NCBI RefSeq assembly: GCF_011038885.2
Contig: NZ_CP064952.1
Coordinates: forward strand, 868,001-932,000
Source: Schaalia sp. ZJ405
Lineage (GTDB): Bacteria; Actinomycetota; Actinomycetes; Actinomycetales; Actinomycetaceae
Reading direction: 5' to 3'
DNA: 64,000 bases
Of this stretch, positions 36,201 through 44,460 are shown in pieces. The position numbers were made by a program, and so were the translations under genes. How positions within the stretch are numbered: the first letter of the stretch is position 1; each line of letters starts with the position of its first letter. The notes under the pieces were generated by a model. It saw only the letters and a list, made by a program, of their open reading frames with translations. It ran no database searches and was not told where the DNA came from.

Positions 36201-39200
36201 GGGCACAACAACGGTCAATGGCGACACCATTTCCCGCATGCCCCAGATCATTCCCGACGATGGATTTGGAACGGTTGTTTCGCACTTCACGCTGTCACCT
36301 GAACTGGGGTCAGCTCACGCCCAGGTCACGGGCGCGGTACTTAATGCAACGCTCGCTCCCGCTGTTCCCGACGCCCTCGTTGGCCCGTGCTGGCCCGCGA
36401 TTTACGCGGCGCTTGGCAGCGCAATCAAAGATGACGTCCCCGTCATTGAAGGACTCGTGAACGCCGTCCACCTTGACCACACCGTCATCGTCTCCCCGGC
36501 CTTTGAGCGCCGCTGGCCTATCGGCCACACAGTGCAGGTTGAGGCACGTTGCGCACGCTTGGAAGAATCATCTGCCGGACGCGTTGTCCGTGTTGAGATC
36601 ACCCTTGGTGTTGATGGGCAGCGTTTCGCTGACCTCGTTGAACGCTTCGCCATTCGAGGCCGCGTGACCTCCACGCAGCCACCCTCACCGGCTCCGACCC
36701 TGGAACTCCACACTGACACTCGCCCGGATTCACCGACGATCGAGGACACACCGCGTTCATTCATCCGCTCAGTCACCGTTCACGCGCCGCGTGACATGAC
36801 AGCTTTTGCCCATGTGTCAGGTGACTTCAACCCCATCCACACCTCAGCTGCCGCTGCGCGCCTGTCTGGACTTCACGCCCCGCTGGTTCATGGGATGTGG
36901 CTGTCAGCCGTTGTCCAACACGTCATCGAAGCCGAAGACACCTCCACACTCACGGGCCCATCCCGACCAGCGGTTATTCGCTCAATCACCACACCGCCCA
37001 TGCACATCGCCCGATGGTCATACCGCATGCACGGCATGGTGAATCTCGGCGACGACGTCGACATCGACATTTCCCGCGTCGGCCACCTCGGCGACACGCC
37101 GGTCATCGAAGCAACATGCCGCGTGAACGGGGATGTCGTGTCAATCGGCAGGGCCGTCCTCGTTAAGCCCCGATACGCCTACGTCTACCCCGGACAGGGA
37201 ATCCAACACGCCGGAATGGGAATGAACACTCCCAGCGCAACGGTTCGTGAGGTCTGGAAACGCGCTGACGCTCACACACGGCGCGCACTCGGATTCTCCA
37301 TTGAAACGGTCGTGCGTGACAACCCGAAAGAACTGACGATCGGGGAGGAAACATTCCGCCACCCCGATGGAGTCCTCAACCTCACGCAATTCACCCAAGT
37401 GGCTCTGGCAACGGTTGCGTACGCACAAACACAAGAGCTTCGTGCCCGCGGAGTTTTTGCCGAAGACGCGGTGTACGCCGGGCATTCTCTGGGTGAGTAC
37501 AACGCGCTCGCGGCCTGTGCCCAGATTTTCCCCTTCGAGAAGGTCCTTGAAATTGTGTTCCAACGCGGAACGGCAATGCATCACCTCGTGGAGCGTGACG
37601 CTCAGGGCCGGTCAAACTATGGGCTCGGAGCCTTGCGTCCCGATCAATTGGGCCTGGGCGAGGACGACGTTGAATCCTACGTCAGCGGCATCGCAGAACG
37701 CTCCGGTGAATTCCTTCAGATCGTCAACTACAACCTCGCGGGACGCCAATATGCGATCGCGGGCACGATCGCGGGACTTGAGGAGCTAGCCGAGGATGCT
37801 CTCAGGCGTTCACGCGAGCGCGGCGGTAAACGTCCATTCATTCTCATCCCCGGAATCGACGTGCCCTTCCATTCGTCGAAGCTGCGAGGCGGGGTTGCAC
37901 AATTCAGGGAGAAGCTGGAAGAACTGATCGACCCCGATGTTGATGTGACACCGCTCGTGGGTCGCTACATTCCTAACCTCGTCGCCCGACCTTTCGAGGT
38001 GAGCGAAGACTTCGCGCGTGCAATCACCTCGGTTGTTCCCTCAGAGGCCATCGCGTCAATTCTTGCTGACGGATGGACGAATTCGCGTGCGAACGGTCGT
38101 GTTCTCCTCATTGAACTTCTCGCATGGCAGTTCGCATCGCCGGTTCGCTGGATCGAGACACAGGATCTTCTCTTCACCCCGGAATCCCACGGTGGGTTGG
38201 GTGTTGAGCGCCTCGTTGAGGTTGGGTTGGCGTCCTCGCCAACATTGGCGAACCTTGCCTCACGGACGCTGATGCTTCCTCGCCACAGCGGCCTCGTTGT
38301 TGACATCCTCAACGTTGAACGAGACGAGCCCAGGGTTCTTTTCGCGGATCGGGTTGACGCTCCACAAGTTGCCGATGATTCTCCCGCCGGAGAGGCAATG
38401 AACGAGGACGAGCACGCACCTTCCACACAAGCTCTCCCGCCTGCCACTAGCGCACCGGATCCTCGGGCCGGTGGTCAGGGAACGTCAGCGGATGCGTCCC
38501 AGGCAGGGGGAGAAGCTCTACTCCCTTCCGTTTCATCTGCCAGTGGCAGGTCCGTGGAAGACATTCGCCTCAGTGCCTCCGAAGCGATCATCGCGCTCAT
38601 TGCGTATTCAACTAAGGTGACCCGAGAACAGATCAGTGAAGATGACACCATTGAGTCGCTGACGAACGGAGTGTCATCGAAACGCAATCAGCTGCTCATG
38701 GACATGGCTGCCGAACTTGGTGTGCCCACGATCGAGGGCGCAGCGGACGCAGCGATCGCTCAGCTGCTCCCAGCTGTTGACACGCAGTGCGGGTCCTACG
38801 AGGCCTACGGCCCGGTCCTGACGGAAGCTGTGAACTCTCGGGTGAGGAAGCTCCTGGGCTCCGTTGGGGTGACGCTCACGGATATTCGCCATCATGTCAC
38901 TGAGACTTGGGCACTGGGGCAGGGATGGGCAGATGCGGTTGGTCTGGAAATCCTCCTGGGATCCCGCGACGCGGATTCGGTTCGCGGGGGGACTCTGGCT
39001 TCCCTTCCCGTTGATGTTGCGTCTCGTGCTGCGGCTTTTGACCTTGTTGATGCGGCGATTCGCGCCGTTGGTGCGCGCCTAGGCATTGACGTTGCACCTG
39101 CAAATGCAGATGGAGCGGCATCCGGCGGTGTCGTGGACTCTGCGGCACTCAATGCCCTCACTCAGCGAGTCCTTGGCGAGGACGGTGTTCTCGCCTCTCA

Positions 39201-42200
39201 GGCCCGCTCCCTCTTGGACGCACTGGGAGTGGAGTATCGCCCAGCGACGGCCACGCCCTCAAATGATCACTCCGCTTTGGCGGCTGCGGTTGATGCCGAA
39301 CTGGGGGACAACTGGGTGAAATCCGTGGAGCCGGTGTTTTCCGCTGAAAAAGCTGTGCTCCTTGACGACAAGTGGGCGTTGGTGCGAGAAGACCTTGCCC
39401 GCGTTGCCTCAGGTCAGCTGTCACCATCAGATATCGAGGTCACCCTCGTGAGGTCGGGGTACAGCGGTGAATCACTGCGTGACCTCGCACAGTGGTACGC
39501 AACGAAACACCCTCAGTTGCGCGACTTCTTCGATTCGGTTGCGCGCGAGGCCATGATGGAGCCGATCGATGAGTTCGCAGGAGACGTCGCCCTCGTCACG
39601 GGTGCTGCTCCGCGGTCGATCGCCGCTGCGGTTGTTGCCCGGCTCCTTGAAGGCGGGGCACAGGTCATCGTCACCGCCTCATCGGTCAGCAATTCGCGAC
39701 TGGCATTCATCAAAGACCTCTATCGTCGCCACGCATCCACGAATGCGTCACTGTGGCTTGTGCCAGCGAACATGGCCAGCCTGCGTGACATTGACGCCCT
39801 CGTGACGTGGATTGCGTCGGAGCAGTCGGTGACGACCGGGGCAACGACACGAGTAGTCAAAGAAGCTCAGCGTCCAACGCTGTTCTTCCCCTTTGCTGCA
39901 CCCCCGGTCATCGGACGAATGGGTGAAGACCCGCACTCGGCAATGCGTCAGGAACGCCTCCTCCTGTGGAGCGTTGAACACACGATTCATCGCCTGGCCG
40001 AACTCGACACCTCATCGGATATTGCTCATCGGCTTCACGTTGTTCTCCCCGGGTCACCCAACCGCGGGATCTTCGGTGGTGATGGTGCCTACGCGGAAGC
40101 AAAAGCATCATTCGACACGATCGTGACGAAATGGGGTGTGGAGAGCGGCTGGCCCAGCGCTGTCACTCTCGCACATCCTCGTATCGGATGGGTCAAGGGG
40201 ACATCCCTCATGGGTGGCAACGACGTCCTCGTCCCAGCGGCCCAGCGAGCCGGAATCCACGTGTACACAACGGAGGAAATCGCAGACGAACTCGTTGGCC
40301 TCGCCTCACGTAGCTCCCGGGAGGAGGCACAACGTCACCCGCTTGACGTTGACCTCACGGGCGGACTCGGCGCAGGCACGATCGATCTTGCGCGCCTGGC
40401 CGCGGATGCGCGTTCACAGGGAATGGGGACCGAGGACGAGGCCGATGATCACCTGCCCCAGCGCGCCCAGATTCGAGCACTCCCATCGCTGATCAACCCG
40501 CACCTGCCTAAACCATTGAACTGGGGGACTGTGTCAACACCCCTGGAAGATCAGGTTGTCATCGTCGGTGCCGGCGAAGTGTCGGCATGGGGATCTGGGC
40601 GTACTCGCCACGAAGCGGAATACTTCGATGACCAGGACAGGGACGCATCTACCGCAGATGTTGAACTCACCGCAGCCGGGGTCTGTGAACTGGCATGGAT
40701 GATGGGACTTATTCATTGGTCCGACACACCATCTCCGAGCTGGTATGACTCCGAGGACCACGAAGTTGCCGAAGAGGAGATTTTCTCCAGGTTCCACGAT
40801 CAAGTGGTGGCCCGATCAGGAATCCGCCGACTCAGCGACGACGGGTCACTTGTTGACGGCGGCTCCATTGACGTCGCGGCAGTGTACCTTCCCTCAGATC
40901 AGGAATTTGTTGTTGACTCCCATGAAGAGGCAACTGCTTACCTCGAGGCAGACCCCACGCATACACGCGTGTGGCAGGATCCAACCACCGGCCAGTGGAC
41001 AGTCCGCAAGGCAGCGGGATCAATCGTGCATGTTCCCCGCAAAGCAACGCTCAGTCGCAGCGTCGGCGGCCAAATTCCCGATGATTTTGACCCCGCCCAC
41101 TGGGGAATTCCCGCATCGATGACTGACGCACTTGATCGAATCGCCGTGTGGAATCTGGTCACCGCCGTCGACGCGTTCATTTCCTCCGGTTTCACGCCCA
41201 CCGAGCTCCTTCAGGCGGTTCACCCATCACAGGTGTCGTCGACACAGGGAACAGGCATCGGCGGCATGGAGTCGTTGCGCAAAGTGTTCCTTGATCGTTT
41301 CCTCGGAGAAGATCGTCCCCAGGACATTCTTCAGGAAGCACTGCCCAACGTTGTTGCCGCGCACACGATGCAGGCATACATCGGCGGCTACGGTCAGATG
41401 ATTCACCCGGTAGGGGCGTGCGCAACCGCCGCAGTGTCCATTGAAGAAGGGGTTGACAAGATCCTCCTGGGGAAATCAGATTTCGTTGTGGCCGGCGGTA
41501 TTGACGACATCACCGTGGAATCGCTCACGGGATTCGGCGACATGAACGCCACCGCCGAGTCAGCCACACTGGAAGAACGGGGAATTAGTCCACGCCACTT
41601 CTCCCGCGCCGGTGATCGACGCCGAGCAGGATTCCTTGAAGCCGAGGGCGGAGGAACAATCCTCCTGACACGCGGGTCAATTGCCGCTGACCTCGGACTA
41701 CCGGTCCTCGGAGTCGTTGCCTACGCGCGTTCCTTTGCCGACGGTGCGCACACGTCGATTCCCGCTCCGGGTCTGGGGGCGCTCGCGGCTGGCCGAGGCG
41801 GGGTTTCGTCTCAGCTGTCACGTGCCCTTGAAGGACTTGGCTTGGGTGCGGACGATATTGCGGTCGTCTCAAAGCATGACACTTCAACATTGGCGAATGA
41901 CCCGAACGAGGCCGAACTCCATGTCCGTCTCTCTCATGCGTTGGGACGATCAGAGGGGAATCCGCTTCACGTCATCAGCCAGAAGACCGTGACCGGTCAT
42001 GCCAAGGGCGGGGCCGCGGTATTCCAGTGCGCCGGGTTGCTTGAGGTATTCCGCGACCAACGTATCCCGGGGAATAGGAGCCTGGATTGCTTGGATCCGG
42101 TGATGCGGTCATGGGATCGTCTCCTGTGGTTGCGTCGACCTCTTGATACGTCCACGGATCCTGTGCGCGCCGGAATCCTCACGTCGCTCGGTTTCGGGCA

Positions 42201-42471
42201 TGTGTCAGCCGTTGTTGTGCTCGCTCATCCGGGGGCATTTGAGCAGGCCCTCCGCCAGGAACGTTCTGAGCAGGCCTGGCATTCGTGGAGAAAAGACGCT
42301 GAACGCAGGCTTCGCGCTGGGCGTGCACGACTGGAGAAAGCAATGATCGGTCATGCCTCGCTCTTTGAGCCGATTGACGGACGCCGACTTCCCGCTGAGG
42401 GAACTCATGAGATCGAAGTAGAGATGCTCCTCAATGACTCAGCGAGACTGGGCGACAATGGGTCGTACTGA
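33235..42471 (+). CDS. fas: Type I fatty acid synthase (single-chain, bacterial FAS I)
   Basis: The product is about 3,078 residues. ATG 33235 is favoured because homology-like sequence starts there (HSYALVFAGQGSRW); GTG 33124 upstream is an alternative. Domain order by DNA position: acetyltransferase (LLGHSQG near 33590); FMN enoyl reductase (SPIILPGMTPTTVWPE near 34390); MaoC-type dehydratase (GDFNPIHTSAAAA near 36820, LVHGMW); malonyl/palmitoyl transferase (YAGHSLGEYNALA near 37480); Ala/Pro linker about 38390-38550; ACP with carrier Ser in GVSSKRNQ (about 38670); ketoreductase Rossmann motif VTGAAPRS (about 39590); and ketosynthase with Cys in GACATAAVS (about 41415) and His in SKHDTST and TGHAKGG. 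No PPTase domain is fused; acpS follows and overlaps by 38 nt. It makes long-chain acyl-CoA from acetyl- and malonyl-CoA in the cytosol. Confidence 0.95.
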   Translation: MTYIDTIRHSYALVFAGQGSRWRPALEENLSLASIGERVREAYGAARDIVAPVARDMMLTSADATHRLEEILGGDAEDSVLDTHPAVSGPGILLTQYAALLDLVDAGFDLTRHQPTALLGHSQGILGARIASAFARADHEEIHRTVALAMLIGCAATHHTHRQSARPNAAMTPMLSVSGVPATLITQTGATIAVNNGPDGVVISGRPRQLEDVRQAIEKAVAEHNQRIDAREVGGSIYEPVFTPLKVEAPFHSSLLDEAVDEVDAWVETLNSHGRGFDAATAHTIAASILRDSNDWPQEIATARAQGVTWFVDLGPTSVAGNLTAPLIEGTGCGVVDASTRAARTRLDLPGLELPTPVDWRSYAPTLTRLPSGRVVVETAFTRLTGKSPIILPGMTPTTVWPEIVAAAANGGHWAEMAGGGQYSEDVFNDNRQSLQRLLTPGHTAGFNTMFFDRFMWNLQFGVSKIVPKARKAGAPITSVTIAAGIPEIDEAGDLLRELRTDGFTHVCFKPGTVDQIRQVLAIAQANPEYSLILQVEDGHSGGHHSWEDLDDLLVATYAEIRRTPNVVLAVGGGIGTPEVAASYVTGRWALAYGDVLMPVDAVLVGTASMATLEARTSPQVKQLLVDTPGVGGDGWVGRGTSAGGMTSGLSHLSADMHEIDNSSARASRLIHSMKGDAQRIADHRDDIIDALNATAKPYFGDLDTMTYAQWATRLVDLTYPWADWTWKDRVLDVFHRIEGRLNPTDHGTIDTLFADMDAIDDAPRALKKLLAAYPQAADTLVAPSDAAWFPGLCRKHHKPMPFVPVLDSELAKWWGTDTLWQSHDERFDADQVRIIPGPRSVGGIDRIDEPIDHLFRRFEDEVVRCLDEQGEEATPVFARLAGARSAADYLHAVPSIEWAGNIVDNPAHVMPESVSIEENPDGWALRIHCATAWDRNDLAEGDSQRPHAVRDIVIPIVLDAAETGGVPVVDMTRLSSSAYDLLAGAAGVGTTTVNGDTISRMPQIIPDDGFGTVVSHFTLSPELGSAHAQVTGAVLNATLAPAVPDALVGPCWPAIYAALGSAIKDDVPVIEGLVNAVHLDHTVIVSPAFERRWPIGHTVQVEARCARLEESSAGRVVRVEITLGVDGQRFADLVERFAIRGRVTSTQPPSPAPTLELHTDTRPDSPTIEDTPRSFIRSVTVHAPRDMTAFAHVSGDFNPIHTSAAAARLSGLHAPLVHGMWLSAVVQHVIEAEDTSTLTGPSRPAVIRSITTPPMHIARWSYRMHGMVNLGDDVDIDISRVGHLGDTPVIEATCRVNGDVVSIGRAVLVKPRYAYVYPGQGIQHAGMGMNTPSATVREVWKRADAHTRRALGFSIETVVRDNPKELTIGEETFRHPDGVLNLTQFTQVALATVAYAQTQELRARGVFAEDAVYAGHSLGEYNALAACAQIFPFEKVLEIVFQRGTAMHHLVERDAQGRSNYGLGALRPDQLGLGEDDVESYVSGIAERSGEFLQIVNYNLAGRQYAIAGTIAGLEELAEDALRRSRERGGKRPFILIPGIDVPFHSSKLRGGVAQFREKLEELIDPDVDVTPLVGRYIPNLVARPFEVSEDFARAITSVVPSEAIASILADGWTNSRANGRVLLIELLAWQFASPVRWIETQDLLFTPESHGGLGVERLVEVGLASSPTLANLASRTLMLPRHSGLVVDILNVERDEPRVLFADRVDAPQVADDSPAGEAMNEDEHAPSTQALPPATSAPDPRAGGQGTSADASQAGGEALLPSVSSASGRSVEDIRLSASEAIIALIAYSTKVTREQISEDDTIESLTNGVSSKRNQLLMDMAAELGVPTIEGAADAAIAQLLPAVDTQCGSYEAYGPVLTEAVNSRVRKLLGSVGVTLTDIRHHVTETWALGQGWADAVGLEILLGSRDADSVRGGTLASLPVDVASRAAAFDLVDAAIRAVGARLGIDVAPANADGAASGGVVDSAALNALTQRVLGEDGVLASQARSLLDALGVEYRPATATPSNDHSALAAAVDAELGDNWVKSVEPVFSAEKAVLLDDKWALVREDLARVASGQLSPSDIEVTLVRSGYSGESLRDLAQWYATKHPQLRDFFDSVAREAMMEPIDEFAGDVALVTGAAPRSIAAAVVARLLEGGAQVIVTASSVSNSRLAFIKDLYRRHASTNASLWLVPANMASLRDIDALVTWIASEQSVTTGATTRVVKEAQRPTLFFPFAAPPVIGRMGEDPHSAMRQERLLLWSVEHTIHRLAELDTSSDIAHRLHVVLPGSPNRGIFGGDGAYAEAKASFDTIVTKWGVESGWPSAVTLAHPRIGWVKGTSLMGGNDVLVPAAQRAGIHVYTTEEIADELVGLASRSSREEAQRHPLDVDLTGGLGAGTIDLARLAADARSQGMGTEDEADDHLPQRAQIRALPSLINPHLPKPLNWGTVSTPLEDQVVIVGAGEVSAWGSGRTRHEAEYFDDQDRDASTADVELTAAGVCELAWMMGLIHWSDTPSPSWYDSEDHEVAEEEIFSRFHDQVVARSGIRRLSDDGSLVDGGSIDVAAVYLPSDQEFVVDSHEEATAYLEADPTHTRVWQDPTTGQWTVRKAAGSIVHVPRKATLSRSVGGQIPDDFDPAHWGIPASMTDALDRIAVWNLVTAVDAFISSGFTPTELLQAVHPSQVSSTQGTGIGGMESLRKVFLDRFLGEDRPQDILQEALPNVVAAHTMQAYIGGYGQMIHPVGACATAAVSIEEGVDKILLGKSDFVVAGGIDDITVESLTGFGDMNATAESATLEERGISPRHFSRAGDRRRAGFLEAEGGGTILLTRGSIAADLGLPVLGVVAYARSFADGAHTSIPAPGLGALAAGRGGVSSQLSRALEGLGLGADDIAVVSKHDTSTLANDPNEAELHVRLSHALGRSEGNPLHVISQKTVTGHAKGGAAVFQCAGLLEVFRDQRIPGNRSLDCLDPVMRSWDRLLWLRRPLDTSTDPVRAGILTSLGFGHVSAVVVLAHPGAFEQALRQERSEQAWHSWRKDAERRLRAGRARLEKAMIGHASLFEPIDGRRLPAEGTHEIEVEMLLNDSARLGDNGSY

Positions 42472-42943
42472 TCAGCTATCCGGTGGAGGGCGCGTGCCCT
42501 CCACCTGCCCAGTGATCCACGGTGTTGGCGTTGACCTCGTGTATATCCCTCAGTTTGCTGGGCAGCTCACTGAGTCTGGATCGGTGTTTTCCCATGTCTT
42601 TACGGGACGCGAATGGGAGTACGCAATGGGCCTGACCAACGATCAGCACCGAAGAATGGCCTCGCTTGCTGCACGGTGGGCAGCAAAGGAAGCCGCGATC
42701 AAGGCGTGGTCTGCGCTGCTCATTGGTCAGGACCCCATGATCGAGCCAGATCAACTGAACTGGTCGCATATCGAGGTGATCCACGACCGGTGGAAGCGTC
42801 CCGTGTATCGCTTCCACGGGAGTGTTGCGTCCGCTCTGCGAATGCTTGAAGAGGACGTAGGAGGCGCACTCCATTGGTCACTGTCACTCTCGCACGACGG
42901 TGACTATGCGATCGCTTCAACTCAGGTCCTCATCTACTCGTGA
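42434..42943 (+). CDS. acpS: Holo-ACP synthase (4'-phosphopantetheinyl transferase, AcpS type)
   Basis: The product is up to 169 residues. The start may be ATG 42434 or 42458; both overlap the end of the FAS gene. AcpS hallmarks are present: GVDLVYIPQF near the N-terminus (Mg/CoA-binding Asp) and WAAKEAAIKAW (Glu/Lys motif). The C-terminal SLSHDGDYAIA completes the fold. It transfers phosphopantetheine from CoA to the ACP serine of the adjacent FAS I, which lacks its own PPTase domain. Translational overlap with FAS supports that partnership. Confidence 0.9.
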   Translation: MTQRDWATMGRTDQLSGGGRVPSTCPVIHGVGVDLVYIPQFAGQLTESGSVFSHVFTGREWEYAMGLTNDQHRRMASLAARWAAKEAAIKAWSALLIGQDPMIEPDQLNWSHIEVIHDRWKRPVYRFHGSVASALRMLEEDVGGALHWSLSLSHDGDYAIASTQVLIYS

Positions 42944-43065
42944 GCAGACGAGGGCGTACCAGCCACTGTGGAGGGACCGGCTCGCGCGGCGAAGCAGCAT
43001 CATCGCTGGAATGCGGTCCATCCCCATCAACGTGTTCTTCATACATCACAACGAAAGGTGTTCTC

Positions 43066-43728
43066 ATGTCCATGTCCTCTCCTTCATCTACCGGAAGCAC
43101 AATTCATGCCTTGCCTGCCCATTCGGCTGGCACCGCAGTTCTTGCCGATGCGATCTTTGGTGTTCGATCAACGCTGAAAGACATCGCGCTTGTTATTGGT
43201 GGCGCGGCATTCGTTGGGCTTCTCGCTCAGGTCAGTATTCCGATGTGGCCGGTGTCCATCACAGGTCAGACGCTTGGGGTCATGGTTGCCGGGGCGGTGC
43301 TGGGGTCGCGTCGGGCAGTGTTCGCGATGCTCACTTACGCGGTCGGTGGTCTCTTAGGAATCCCGTGGTTTGCCGACATGGGTGGAGGCCTGGCATACGC
43401 TCTTAAACCGTCGTTCGGTTTCATTATTGGGTTCATTGCTGCGGCGTGGGTTGTTGGTTGGCTTAGTGAGCGACGCTGGGATCGTCGCCCGTTGGCTGCA
43501 TTGGGGGCCTTCGCTGTGGCGTCACTGATTCCCTTTATCGTCGGGATCCCGTGGATGTGGGTCACCCTTCACGCCTTCTTCGGGCAGACTCTGGGCTTCT
43601 GGGCAACCTTGAATGCAGGACTCATCCCGTTCATCCCAGGTGGAATCATCAAATGGATTCTTTCCGCGGCGATTGTCGGTGGGACGTGGAAACTGATCGG
43701 GCGTCCTGCCGGACCTCAAGAAAATTAG
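43066..43728 (+). CDS. bioY: Biotin uptake protein BioY (ECF S-component)
   Basis: This 220-residue membrane protein starts at ATG 43066 behind GAAAGG. Six hydrophobic helices are visible. The BioY hallmarks VSIPMWPVSITGQTLGVMVAGAVLG and GGLLGIPWFADMGGGLAYALKPSFGFIIGF are clear; the biotin pocket lies in this region in characterised BioY proteins. No EcfA/EcfT genes are adjacent, so it would use a shared energising module or act alone. It closes the biotin/carboxylase/FAS block, supplying the cofactor used by BirA and the carboxylase. It lies 122 nt after acpS. Confidence 0.92.
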   Translation: MSMSSPSSTGSTIHALPAHSAGTAVLADAIFGVRSTLKDIALVIGGAAFVGLLAQVSIPMWPVSITGQTLGVMVAGAVLGSRRAVFAMLTYAVGGLLGIPWFADMGGGLAYALKPSFGFIIGFIAAAWVVGWLSERRWDRRPLAALGAFAVASLIPFIVGIPWMWVTLHAFFGQTLGFWATLNAGLIPFIPGGIIKWILSAAIVGGTWKLIGRPAGPQEN

Positions 43729-43911
43729 GGGTGTCGGACTCTTGACTTTTGTTTCAGTGAGTGATTACTGTGGATCCATAGCGTTGAGCATAGCTCCGCA
43801 GCGTCTTCTACACCTTCGTTGATGCGAAGGTCTCGTGTTTCCACAATCTCTCTGAAAAACGACGATGGTGAGGAGTTCTCCCATGAGCATCAGTATGTTG
43901 AGGTATCAGCA

Positions 43912-44268
43912 ATGAACTGGCTCCGTGTGTGCGCTGCTCTCGTGGCATTTCACCTGGTCGCGGCATTGATTTCCCGGCTGAAGCCGTATAGGACAATTCG
44001 ATTGAGCGAGAATCATTACTTTGTTGTGCTCAGTCCCTCTTTGCCGGAGGTATTTCTGTTTGCGCTGCCGTTTCTTGTGTGCTCGGTGATTGCACTTGGT
44101 GTCTTTTATCGGACGAAATCGGTTCCCGTCCTGGTATTGAGCTACCTGCTGGCTATTCCTGGAATCGGATGCACCAGTTATCTGGGGCTTTTTCTTCTCC
44201 TCGTCAGCGGCATGATCATGCTCATCGGAGTATGCAGAATCGTCCTCGCGAAAAAGACAACGGCCTAG
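43912..44268 (+). CDS. Small polytopic membrane protein, unknown function
   Basis: This 118-residue protein starts at ATG 43912. Three to four hydrophobic segments are visible (about residues 4-22, 45-65, 72-92, 93-112). No family is recognised. The start overlaps the stop of a 10-codon frame (43883-43915, MSISMLRYQQ) that has a strong GAGGAG site. Translation is thus probably delivered by re-initiation from that mini-frame, the same leader-like arrangement seen at 8985-9083. A very strong hairpin follows the gene. Confidence 0.55.
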   Translation: MNWLRVCAALVAFHLVAALISRLKPYRTIRLSENHYFVVLSPSLPEVFLFALPFLVCSVIALGVFYRTKSVPVLVLSYLLAIPGIGCTSYLGLFLLLVSGMIMLIGVCRIVLAKKTTA

Positions 44269-44350
44269 CGGCCTGAATTTCAGGCTACCGGTCGTCAGCT
44301 GTGCCTGTTGTGTCTGCTGACCGCGGGCTTTGATGTGGACGGCGAATACA

Positions 44351-44390
44351 CAGTGGTCCGTGGCGGTGACTTCACCGCCACGGACCACTG
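44351..44390. terminator. Perfect 19-bp inverted repeat, bidirectional terminator
   Basis: The arms 44351-44369 and 44372-44390 are perfectly complementary with only CT between them. It lies between convergent genes (membrane protein on plus, pepN on minus), so it probably ends transcription from both sides. Confidence 0.75.
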
Positions 44391-44460
44391 GTGTTCAATG
44401 AGCTCCTGCGTGAGGGATGACGTCGGGAGATACACCGGCGTCATCAGCCTCTTCGCTGTC

